64,000 nt of DNA, taken from the NCBI GenBank assembly GCA_018881555.1, contig JACAXG010000107.1:2349158-2413157 (forward strand). Direction: 5' to 3'. The notes under the pieces are model-generated. The model saw only the letters and a list, made by a program, of their open reading frames with translations. It searched no databases and was not told the DNA's origin. Below are positions 11,701 through 21,400 of this stretch, one piece after another; the stretch's first letter is position 1; every line of letters starts with the position of its first letter. The stretch comes from Amblyornis subalaris. Lineage: Eukaryota > Chordata > Aves > Passeriformes > Ptilonorhynchidae. The position numbers were made by a program, and so were the translations under genes.

Positions 11701-14700
11701 AAGCTGCTTCCCTGTGTCAGTGCCCAGGTGTGTTCTGCAGCTGTTGGCTGTTCCTGAGGAGCAGTGCAGTCCAACCTGATGTCCACTTCCCCAGCACAGT
11801 GTGCAGGAGGACTTCCCTGCTTCCCACCTTCTGTGCTCACAGCACAAGCTACAGAAACCTGGCACTTGTACTTCCTGAATGTGATGCAAAAATGGGACCA
11901 GGAGGTCGTAGTGAGTGGTGGAGTTCTGAAAGCATTGGGGTGCAGGTAGTTGGTACAAAGGTGGAGTTGATTTGTGCATGCAGCAAATGAAATGTCACCA
12001 TGGCTTACACCAGGCACTGCTGCTTGGCTGTCTTGGTGCTTCCTAGAATTGCACCTGGCTCTTTCATGACTGGTCCACCCTAGTAAAGCCATAAGTTTGT
12101 CCTTTCAAATTTGAAAATCTTAATTTGCAGACCAGCTTTTCTCTTCTTCACTGAACTCAAGTCCCTGATCAACTCTTTGCTTGTGCAGTGGTCAACAGAC
12201 CATTAGGTTGCGTCCATTCTGCTGGACTGCCAGCAGTGACCCTCGGTGGACATGGAGTTTGCAACCCAAGGAGATCAGTTCTAGAGGAGGAGGTGTGCAG
12301 GGTCTGGAAGGGGACTGGCATGACTGAAATTAAGCAGACCAGCAGGCCTTTCTGCACAGCCAGCTCTTCAAATGCTTCTTGGTAGAGGAAAAAATGTGAG
12401 ATCTGCTGTGAAAACACCATGTTACTCTTCCAGCAGTGTCCTTGGGCAGAATGCACTGAAGATGGTGGAGGGGGCAGTTAAAAGAAAAGAATCAGCTCAT
12501 AGCTCTGTTCAGCCCAAAGAGAAGAAGAAGAAATCTGCACTGGATGAGATCATGGAGGTAATAATCCTGCAAGATCTGTGTTTGTGTGCTCCCATGCCTG
12601 TGGCAGTGTCCACTTCACCAGGGCATCCCTTTGAAGTGACCTCAGACCTTCAGTTCGTGTGGAACTCCAACTTCCGCATCTTACCAGGCAAAATAATTTC
12701 ATTTCCCTGTAAAACTGGTTTCTGCTGCTCAACTCTGCCTGTTCCCCAGATGACTGAGGTATTGGAAGTAAAGGAATACAGATTTTGCAAGTGAAGAAAA
12801 TACCTGGAAACACTTTGCAAAAAAAAAAAATCAAAATCACCATCATTTTATCATGAGTTCTTGGATTCATCAAATATATTTTATGAGGCAAGACCATACT
12901 GACTTACCCTTTTTTAGGGTTTTGGGGGTTTTTGTTATTCCTCACATGACATGGGGCTGGAGAATTGGTTCACCTTTTCAAAGGCATGGGAAAGCTGCAG
13001 TGCAAGGAGGAAGTAAATGGTGATTGTTTGTTGTTGTTCTGTAGCTTGAAGAGGAGAAGAAAAGAACATCTCGAAGAGACTACTGGTTACAGCCTGTAAG
13101 TGACTTAAAAAATTATTGGTATTATACCAAATACAGCCAATCCTGCATTTCTAAAGCCACCACTGATTTGTGTAAAGATCCAAAAGCAGATTCCAAACTA
13201 AATTCACTCTTATTTTCCCTTTCCTACTCTTGAGCTATTGTGGGCTGTCACATTAGATCCTGAATTCAAGTGTAACTGTATTTGTAAAACAAACCCAAAA
13301 AAGTCTTGAGAGATGTTACTTTGAGCGAATAATTCAACAATAAACACAAATTCCTGAAAGCCATCTTTATTATTGTTGCTGCCTGCACTGTGCTGTAGTA
13401 TTAATTTAGATTGTGGAGTTGTATGCATGTTTTGGCATTTTATTTTATTTTTTCTCTCCTTTCAAATCTCCCAGGAAATCATTGTAAAAATTGTAACAAA
13501 AAAGCTTGGAGAGAAGTACCACAAGAAGAAGGCAGTTGTTAAGGTAAGGTGGGTCACAGGGAACATGTGGCATTGGTTTGGCTTTTCTGGTATCAGGTGT
13601 CTTCTGAAGATTTGTTTCATTGTGCAGGTTGTTCAGCCTTAAGTTAACCCTGTTGGGGGCTGAAATGTCAACTTACCTGTATTGGGACTTACTCTGGGCA
13701 GGGAGTGAAGCTATGAATTGGTTTAATGTCACTTATTCTGTGATCTTTTCTTAAGCACAGGTTTTGTCCTGTGTAGTTTGTCCCTATTAACACATCCATC
13801 TTGGAGAACAGTCACTGTGTCCATGGGATGTGACCAAGAGCAGTGCAGTTGGATTTTAATCCAAGACCAGTCAGTTCTGCACTGATATTTAAGCTGCAGG
13901 ATCTCATTTGCACACAAAATCTCCTGACTGGAAGCCTTGCCTTTCTTTTTGCTGCTTTTGAAAATGTAGAATTGCAGAGTCACAATACCAACTTTGTTAA
14001 CTTTGAAAGGTAAATATAAAGAAAAATGTTTAATTTTTCTGACTGGCCTCTGCCTTTCACAACAGGAGGTGATTGACAAATACACAGCAGTCGTGAAGGT
14101 GATTGACTCTGGGGACAAACTGAAGCTCGATCAGACACATCTAGAAACTGTAATACCAGCACCAGGTACAGTTGTTTTCTTCTGTTTTCAGCTTAACTGC
14201 CACTGCAAAACTTTTATTTCAGTTCCTGTAAACTCTGACCCATCCAGTTGAAAGTACCATAAGCTCTCCTGAGCAGACAGGCTGAGAGATTTGGGGTTGT
14301 TCACCCTGGAAAAGGGAGGATGCTGTAAAGACCTTAGAGCACCTTCCAATACTTTAAGGGGGTTTGTAAGAAAGATGGGGACAAACCTTTTAGCAGAAGT
14401 TTGGAAACCTGTCGTGTAACTCTTTTCCTATGTTTTTTTTTCAGGCAAGAAAGTGATGGTATTAAATGGTGGGTACAGGGGAAATGAAGGCATCTTGGAA
14501 TCCATCAATGAAAAGAAGTTTTCAGTGACAATAACCATTGACTCTGTGAGTATCAAACACTGCAAGTTCTCATTTGTGTAGAGCTTTTCATCTGGAGAGC
14601 TTTCACAAAGAACTGTGTGATCCTTAATCCTGTCTCACTGGTGGGATTTATATGTGCAAAGTTCTGTGGACACTCCCCACCTCTTCCTAAACCAGTAGGA

Positions 14701-15547
14701 AAACAGCCACATATTCCCCATTACAGACTAATTCTCTGCTCTTTGCCTTCAAAAAGATGCCAGGGGGCTGACTTGAGCAAGTTTTGAACCTGACAGACTC
14801 AGAAAATATTTTGTGTGTTTATTTTGAACATAGCTGCTGTTGTACTGTTTTGTGGGAAGGTAAAAAATGTGAAATATGCAAGGATGTGAATTTTCTCTTG
14901 GCTTTTCCAGACTGAATGTGGAGCTTTATGTGCTTGTTTGTTATCTTGTTTATGGTTAACAATTATGGTTGGTTGGAGGGTTTTTTTGTTTTGTGTGGTT
15001 TTTCATTTTGTTTTGTTTTTTACCTTTCTCTGAGTTAGATCAGTCCATGCCATCATGTCTGTGTGGCTCTTTCTTTATTCTCTGCAAAACCAATCTTTAA
15101 ACTCATTGATGAAGCAGAGAGGATATTGCCTCAAAGTCAAACTTCTTAAACACAGCCTGCAAGAGGGAAACCCTGGTAGATCCCATTCAAAGAAGGGCTG
15201 CAGAAACTCAGCCCAGATTGGATTCTGGAGAATTTGGGAAGGGAATGTGCAGATGCCCTAATGACAGGAGGAATATTGGTACCAAAAGGGGTCCTGAAAG
15301 GGATTTCTGGGACCGTGTTGAGGGCCTGTCACGTGCTCTGGTCTGGTTGAAAATAATGAAACAGGAAACATTGTGTCATGAACAAATCCCCTTTAGCTCT
15401 CCTACTATAAACTCCTTGTTGAGAATTCAAGAAACAAACAATTTTGTATTGTGATGTTGTTTCTTGTGCTCTGTCACTCTCCAGGGGCCTTTAAAAGGAC
15501 GCCGAGTCGAAGATATCCAGTACGAGGATGTTTCCAAACTCGCCTGA
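5650..15547 (+). CDS. KIN: KIN17 DNA/RNA-binding protein
   Basis: KIN17 is a nuclear protein that binds curved DNA and RNA and takes part in DNA replication/repair and RNA processing. Thirteen phase-consistent coding exons join to 1173 bp (390 aa; human KIN is 393 aa): 5650-5763, 7224-7318, 7921-7964, 8093-8215, 9113-9294, 10239-10287, 10598-10655, 12434-12557, 13045-13095, 13475-13543, 14066-14165, 14445-14545 and 15485-15547. Features in order are a zinc finger with C28, C31, H44 and H50, a winged-helix-like KIN17 domain (about 51-160), a Lys/Glu-rich coiled coil (160-200), a basic NLS-like VKRKES..KEKKKKS segment, and a C-terminal tandem SH3-like region with KOW-type KVMVLNGGYRGNEG. The start MGKSDFLSPKAIANRIKSKG matches the family. 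It is divergent from ATP5F1C and convergent with ITIH2. No lesion is seen. Confidence 0.97.
5764..6575 (+). repeat. Degenerate GC-rich tandem region in KIN intron 1, split by CR1
   Basis: Loose repeats of a CTTGTAGGGGCTCTGATCCC / GTAGGTTCCCCAGTCCC type run from about 5770 to 5900 and again from about 6180 to 6575, with a CR1 copy between the halves. Units are too diverged for an exact period. Confidence 0.45.
5902..6180 (-). mobile_element. CR1 LINE 3' fragment
   Basis: GTCACAGGATGGTTTGGGTTTGGA..CTTAAAGATCATCC..CTAGACCAGGTTGC is a reverse-oriented CR1 tail of about 280 bp inside KIN intron 1. Confidence 0.88.
7224..7318 (+). CDS. KIN: KIN coding exon 2
   Basis: NGFKCHCMSESHQRQ supplies the two His ligands (44 and 50), then LLLASENPQQFMDYFSE. 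Acceptor TCTATAG, donor GTAAGT. Confidence 0.96.
7921..7964 (+). CDS. KIN: KIN coding exon 3
   Basis: A 44-bp exon reading EFRNDFLELLRRRF, part of the winged-helix-like domain. Acceptor CCCTAAG, donor GTAAAT. Confidence 0.95.
7983..8003. repeat. (GTTT)n microsatellite
   Basis: Five GTTT units just downstream of KIN exon 3. Confidence 0.8.
8093..8215 (+). CDS. KIN: KIN coding exon 4
   Basis: Reads TKRVHNNIVYNEYISHREHI and ATQWETLTDFTKWLGRE, the core of the KIN17 winged-helix domain. Donor GTGAGT. Confidence 0.96.
9113..9294 (+). CDS. KIN: KIN coding exon 5
   Basis: LCKVDETPKGWYIQYIDRDP ends the winged-helix domain. The exon continues into the charged coiled-coil QEQERKKKQDLDDEEKTAKF. Donor GTGAGG, phase 0. 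Confidence 0.96.
10239..10287 (+). CDS. KIN: KIN coding exon 6
   Basis: A 49-bp exon reading EKPVYTELNRENEEEK; it matches the TELSRENDEEK region of mammalian KIN. Donor GTAACC. Confidence 0.93.
10598..10655 (+). CDS. KIN: KIN coding exon 7
   Basis: A 58-bp exon reading VTFNLNKGASTSVTASSKP, a Ser/Thr-rich linker. Acceptor TTTTTTAG, donor GTGAGA. Confidence 0.92.
12434..12557 (+). CDS. KIN: KIN coding exon 8 (NLS; NAGNAG acceptor)
   Basis: Reads VLGQNALKMVEGAVKRKESA and PKEKKKKSALDEIME, with basic clusters like a bipartite nuclear signal. The acceptor is CCAGCAG, so use of the second AG would start the exon at 12437 and drop one Ser in frame. Donor GTAATA. Confidence 0.92.
13045..13095 (+). 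CDS. KIN: KIN coding exon 9
   Basis: A 51-bp exon, phase 0 at both ends, reading LEEEKKRTSRRDYWLQP, leading into the SH3-like tandem. Acceptor TTCTGTAG, donor GTAAGT. Confidence 0.95.
13475..13543 (+). CDS. KIN: KIN coding exon 10
   Basis: A 69-bp exon, phase 0 at both ends: EIIVKIVTKKLGEKYHKKKA, first SH3-like subdomain. Donor GTAAGG. Confidence 0.96.
14066..14165 (+). CDS. KIN: KIN coding exon 11
   Basis: Reads EVIDKYTAVVKVIDSGDKLK and LDQTHLETVIPAP in the SH3-like tandem. Donor GTACAG. Confidence 0.96.
14284..14400 (+). mobile_element. CR1 LINE internal fragment
   Basis: TTTGGGGTTGTTCACCCTGGAAAAGG..CTTCCAATACTTTAAGGGGG is the CR1 segment normally about 300 bp upstream of the element's 3' end; sense orientation, in KIN intron 11. 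Confidence 0.75.
14445..14545 (+). CDS. KIN: KIN coding exon 12 (KOW motif)
   Basis: KKVMVLNGGYRGNEGILESI is the KOW-type loop of the second SH3-like subdomain. Donor GTGAGT, phase 0. Confidence 0.96.
15485..15547 (+). CDS. KIN: KIN coding exon 13 (stop)
   Basis: GPLKGRRVEDIQYEDVSKLA followed by TGA, the conserved KIN17 C-terminus. Confidence 0.96.
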   Translation, partial: GPLKGRRVEDIQYEDVSKLA

Positions 15548-16455
15548 GCTGCTAATCATGGATCAGAGAAGACTTTGGTTCCCAAAACCTTCCTTCTGAC
15601 ATCTTTCAGGCACACACAAGACTCTACCATGTCAGGGTTTTAATTGTGTTTGTATGTATTTATAATGTATATAGGAATTAACAGCAAACTCGATTTATTT
15701 AAAGATAGCTATCGATTTGTTACATGAAATGTTTATGGAAATATTATCAGTGGAAATTTTTCATCTGATTCTATATCAAAGTTATAATATTTGCTTCAAT
15801 TTCCTTTTGTAAAATGTAGCAGAGAGCTGCGAGCTGGAGTATTTTTAATTACTGGAGTATGTGAGCAGGTCCTGAAGAGAGAATTACCTACAGGCAAGGC
15901 AGTGTGTGTTGGAGCCAGTGGAGTTCAAACAACACACTTCTCAATCCACAGCCAAAACAGAGTTCTGGCTGCAGGAACGAGGGAAGGGATTAAGGGAATA
16001 GTTTGAAGGTACCAGTGCTGCAAGGGCTTATTTCCTGGATGCTGTAAGAATGGTCTGGTTTATTAAGTGCTGTCACCAGTTTACTTTTGATCAGCACATT
16101 GGTGGTAGTAGAATGCAAGTCATTGCTCTACCAGCATGTTTGCCAGGGCTCCTGATAATACTGATAAGCAATTTATCTTCATATGGACTCCATATGGAGT
16201 TATTCCATGGATGTTATTTGTGGAGTTTCTTGGGATGCCAGCTAAGCGTGTGCAGATATGAGCTGGGAGTTGCTCTTCTAGTTTTCCAGAGCCTTTTCCT
16301 TTCTTCATGCTTCCATTGTTGCTCTGCTACATGAGTAACATTACTCGTGCTAAATGATATAACATTACTTGTTTTATTTTTTTAAAAACGTCACATTTTG
16401 TACAATGTTTAATTTCTAAGGCACTTCAGGAATAAACAGAAACCTTTCTTAGCCC
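15548..16455 (+). other. KIN: KIN 3' untranslated region
   Basis: About 0.9 kb of AT-rich sequence from the stop codon to shortly after the AATAAA at 16431. The cleavage point is inferred from the usual 10-30 nt spacing. Confidence 0.7.
16431..16436 (+). terminator. KIN: KIN polyadenylation signal
   Basis: AATAAA, followed by a TGTGTTTCTT GU/U-rich stretch about 20 nt downstream. Confidence 0.75.
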
Positions 16456-18085
16456 AGTGTGTTTCTTATCAACCTTCTCAATGCGTGAGGCAGCTGTTGG
16501 TTTAAGTCCATCAAAGAGCACAGTAAAGTTCACCACATTAGTTGGGTAAAAAAAATATACAGGTTGTCCTGGGCAAAATAAAACCCATCACCTGAAGGTG
16601 GTGTGTCTCTGGAACCTTTTCCCTTTCCTTGCCTCAGAAGGTCTTGTTGATTTGTGGTTTCCAGGGGAAACCTGCAGGAAGCTGGAAGTCTGCAGAGGTT
16701 TGATGGAACAGCTGCTGTCTGAAGTAGCCTAGAACAACCTCACACGGGACATCAGGGGTATTTTCAGGGTTCCTGAGCATGAAGAGAAGAATGATGAGAA
16801 CTGGAGGCAGAAAACACTTGTCTGTAAATTCAGGCTCTTTGTGCAACCTGGGCTGTGTCAACAGCTCTGCCCTTTCTCAGAGAAAGGAGGGAGAGGAGGT
16901 AATGAGGGCAAGTGACAGAACAGAACAGCTGCTGTATCACTGAAAATAATTACACTTGACATTCTGGGACCTGACTAATTAGTGTTAATACAGTAGACAA
17001 GTTACAAGTTGTGTAGAGAAAACCAGAGAATGATAACTCACTACTTGTGTGAGTTACATGCATACAAGCTGGGAAACACAGAGGAATTACTTAGAGGATT
17101 TAAAAACATGCTCAATAGGTTTTTCCTCCCCCTGCACAGAGCCTGGTTGAACTGGGGAAGTGGCTGCTGCAGGATGTTGGGGAGGCCAGAGCTGATGGGT
17201 GAGTTCAAAGAAGCCATAAATGATTTGTAGGAAGTCGCTGGCACATCCGAGAGTAACTGTAAGAGACACTTCAAAACCACACTGATCCTCTCACACCTGA
17301 CACAGCTGCGAGAAAGATCCTGTACCAGCTTTCAGTGCATAAGCAAAGGAAACCAAAGCTGAGAAGGGCAAGGAGACTGCTGAAGTCCCTTTGCTTGATT
17401 AGGGCTACTGAAAAGGATATGGCCAATGTTTTTTACTAAGGTTGTCAGAAAGCAGAGTTTTAAATCCTGCTCTCTGTACACACACAGGCATATTTGTTTC
17501 ACTGCTGATCTCATTTGTTGCTGAGTGCTCCTGAAGAGTAAGGGATTTTTTGGGAGCTAAGCCCCCTGGAAGGGAAACTTGTAGTACTGATGATTATTTC
17601 CATATAGTCTGAATGTTTCCTGCCTTCCTGGATTTGTATCTGTGTGAAGTCCATTCTGATGCTGAATTTTCACAAAAAGGCTGGAGGCTGCCTGAGACTC
17701 ATCTAATTAATTTCCTAGCAATATGGCAGCATCAGTTATTTCAAGGACCCTCCTCACCACTGGTTAATCCACCCTGAAATACTGGAGACACCTCATGATA
17801 CCCATTNCAGATCCCAGGTTCCTTTTCTGTTAAATTTCCTTTACTTAATGCACATCCTTCTTTTTGCCCAGTCCAGCATTGCATGAACTTACATTTTCCC
17901 GGCAGTCTGAAAACACAAAGGTGTAAGTATTAAATGCACATTAAATCTTCTTGTGTGTGTTGCCCACACTGCAGGAGCCACAACGCTGTTACACCTCTAC
18001 TATGATAATGGACATTAAAAAATAGTTGAAATTTTTAATGGAGTTCACAACCCATTAAATCAGACACGGCAAGAGCAAGACACCC
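16456..18085. other. KIN-ITIH2 convergent intergenic spacer
   Basis: No exon, RNA gene or repeat family could be supported. The small open frames around 17.0-17.5 kb occur on both strands and lack splice or family support. Confidence 0.5.
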
Positions 18086-18268
18086 CCTCCAACCCAGCGT
18101 GTCACTTTATTACAGATTTCATTGCTCAGCAGAAAAGGGAGTTTACATGGCTTTGAAACACTGATATAACAAAGCACACCCTGGTGTGACAGGCTGACAG
18201 CTGCTGCCCAGAGGAGTTGTCTGGGCATGAAGGAGCAGACAGGAACTTTTTGCACTAAACTGGAGCAT
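18086..18268 (-). other. ITIH2: ITIH2 3' untranslated region
   Basis: Short minus-strand segment between the TGA and a putative cleavage site after the AATAAA at 18106-18111. The exact end is inferred. Confidence 0.6.
18106..18111 (-). terminator. ITIH2: ITIH2 polyadenylation signal
   Basis: Reads AATAAA on the minus strand, about 160 nt past the stop codon, followed by GT-rich sequence (GTGACACGCTGGGTTGG). Confidence 0.65.
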
Positions 18269-18416
18269 TCAGGGTTTCTTCATGAAGCTGTAGAGGTGGG
18301 GGACGAGGTAATCCCTGTAGTGGCCGTCGATGAAGCCCTTCCCGCTGTTGTGCACAAACCAGCACAGCACGTCCGTGCCCTGCACTCGGTCTGTCCTGTA
18401 GTCCTTCTGCACGCCC
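18269..18416 (-). CDS. ITIH2: ITIH2 coding exon 22 (stop)
   Basis: [40 protein letters not shown], ending SFMKKP and TGA; the strongly conserved H2 C-terminus. Confidence 0.97.
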
Positions 18417-21400
18417 CTGCAGGGAGAGGACACCCAAAAGGAGGGTCACAACGTGGCAGGTAGACAAGGAGACACTGATCATCCTGCTCAATACCGGTGC
18501 TGCTCCACCAAAGCGGGGAGATGTGTCTTCCACCAGCAGGAAGTGGAAATAACCACAAAACCCCATTAATTTTACCATTCTATGAACTCCTTTTTGCAGG
18601 GGTTCCAAGCACTTTTAAAACCTGTCCAAAGTCAGCTGCTGGGCAGCTCTAAGGACAGAACTGGTTAAGAAAGAGAGCAATAAAGCACAGGATTCCTACC
18701 TGGTAACAGTGAGCTTGTTGCCCTTCACTTCCATGATGGCTTGTGGTTTCTCTGGAGCTTGCCCGGGTGTTCGGTGATGGATGTCCACTTCTGGTTCAGA
18801 TGCAAACTGACCTGATTAGAGACAGGTTTAAAGCACTTTGTGTATCCCAATCTTTGGAGCTCTATCTCAGCTGCTGCCGGGCACTTTTGGAAAATCAAAC
18901 GAGTTCCAGCAGGCAAACCACTCCTGCATGGATCACGGAGCACTCTGTCACCCAGAGTGNGACAGTTAAGAGCTCTGCTGTTGACCCAGCACACTCAGTC
19001 TAAGAAAGCAGACTCGAGCTGCAAAGACTATTTGGGAAAACAACCCAGAAGCCCTGGGTGGGTCCAGGGCTCANAGGGTTGATTTTCCCTATGAACTGAG
19101 CCCTTGCTTTTGTTTTATACCACTGCCAGAAAGGGCTGTCGTTCAGGGAAGAGCTGAATTACCGATGTTTGCACAGAAATCTTCTCAGAAAGGTTCGAGG
19201 GGTTTATTTCAGTCTTTTTATTTTCAACTTGCAGTAGTTTAGCCAGGCAGGGAAAGCCCTGTCACAGTGTCACCAAGTCTAGTCAGGTCTGTTTTGAAAA
19301 CACCCCCCCCAGCTGGAACAAGGAATAATCTCCTGGTCCCTGATGTCCTACAATGTCCTTGGGGCTTCCAGGACATTGCAGGAGTTTGCCCATTCTCTTT
19401 TTGAATAATTTTCACACCTTTTCCATCAGGACAAAGACACCAACAAATTAATGGCATGAAGATGCACCAGGAGATGTCTAGGCTGGATATTAGGAAAAGG
19501 TTCTTCACCTATAGGTTGGTTGGACATTGGAACAGGCTCCCCAGGGAAGNGGTCACAGCACCAAACCAGAGTTAAGGAGCATTTGGACAATGCTCTCAGG
19601 TACATGGTGGGATTCTTGGGAGCCTCCTGTGCAGCAGCTGGACTTGTTGTGGGTCTGTTTTAACTCAACATATCTTACAAGTCTATTATTCTATAAAATT
19701 CACTCAAAGATCTGGCAAAATCCCTTCCCACTGCCCCACCATTCCCACTGCCTGGCCNGAAGCCCTTACCTATCAGCCCATGGGCTAGAGGAGAGAACTG
19801 GTTTTCTGGGGGAATGTAAATTCCCAGGAAGTCAACATTCACTGGGTGTTTCTTCCACACACGGTGCAGCAAAACCATGAAGGACATCTCCTCCCCCACG
19901 CTGATGGTAACGTTGCTTTCTTTCTTCACAGATATGAGGAGCCTGGCAGAGANGGATGAAAGGGTGGGTTCAGTTCACCTGCCCACACAAAAGCTCTCAA
20001 CCCCTTAAGATGCTTTTGGGCATCCAGAAAAATCACACAGGGATGGTGGATATGTCAGAGGATCCATTAAAAAACCCTGAGCCTTGGGAGTGGTGCCCAG
20101 AGGTGTGGCAGGACAGTGCCTAATAAACAGACAATTCATCCCCATGTTGAGGCAACCAAATTTCCTCTAGAAATTTAAGCTCTTTCTACAGGGAATGGAG
20201 ATTTTGGATGTGTTGCCTCAACAGTGCTGTAGGGTGTCCAGCATGGCTGACAGCTGTTAATCTGCAGGGGAAGGTCCCCTGGATGTTGTGATCCATGGCA
20301 TTGCAGGAACAATGAGGGCATCTCAAAGAGAATTAGGTGGAGGCAGGTAAAAAATGCGGCTCGCTCACTGTTTGCGGATGATGTGCCCCGTGTCAGCCCA
20401 GGTCAGTGTGATGGAGTACGAGCCGTCTTTCAGCGTTATCCTTTCTGTGCTGATCTCCACCTTCAGGCCTTTCTTTTCGAAATAAAATCCGATTTTGCCG
20501 AAGTATGTGTTGAGTTTCTTATTCTCTGCTTTCTTGGCCCCGACGAGCTGCCCATTGACCACAACTCCTGTGAAGAGCAGAGAAGGAAATGTTGCCTCAG
20601 TCTTGGAGCACTGCTGGGGACTTGGAGTTCTGGTCTCAAAACCATGGGATCAACACAAACAGGAACCCCTCTGACCCCCTGTTTTTCTCATTTTTCCAGC
20701 CAAGAGAAGAGAATAATTTATTAAATTTTGTCCCANTGCAACTGTTCACCCCTCAGGCTAATAATCTGGTGGGAATTGCTGTTAGGAATTGCTGGGAGCA
20801 GGAGCTGATTCATAAGCCCTTCAGTCTCTTGCTGTCTGTGAAAACCATGAGGAGAGTGGGCAGTGGAGAACTGGTACCAATAATCCAGCCCAGCTTCACC
20901 TGCCTCCAAATCCTCATCCCTTTTTACACAGGACAGGAGGAAATGGCCTCTAGTTGTGCCAGAAGAGGTTTAGACTGGATATTAGGGAAAATCTCTTCAC
21001 TGAAAGGGTGGTCATTGGAACAGGCTGCCCAGNGAAATGGAGTCACTGTCCTTGGAAATGTTCAAAAAACATGTGGATGTGACACTTGGGGACATGGTTT
21101 AGTGGTGGGGTTGGCAGTGCTGGGCTAGAAATTGGACTTAATCATCCTTATGGTCTTTGCCACCCTCANCTGTTCTGTTATTCCATGATCTTGGCTCTTT
21201 TCCCAGTGTTTGGGCATCCCCACAGTGAAACAGTTTTTCCCAATAACTCACTCCCATTCTGAATTTCACCTTTGGCACCTCGTTTCTGTAGCNGTGCACC
21301 TTGGAGATGTGCAAGGCTCCATCTTTACCTTCTGATTACGTGCTTGAGAACAGCAACAAGACCCACTGTAGATCCACCACTTCTTTTCTTAAGCTTGACC

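Noticed and set aside
17009..17280. Overlapping small open frames between KIN and ITIH2
   Set aside because: They occur on both strands with no splice sites, no family resemblance and no clear start context.
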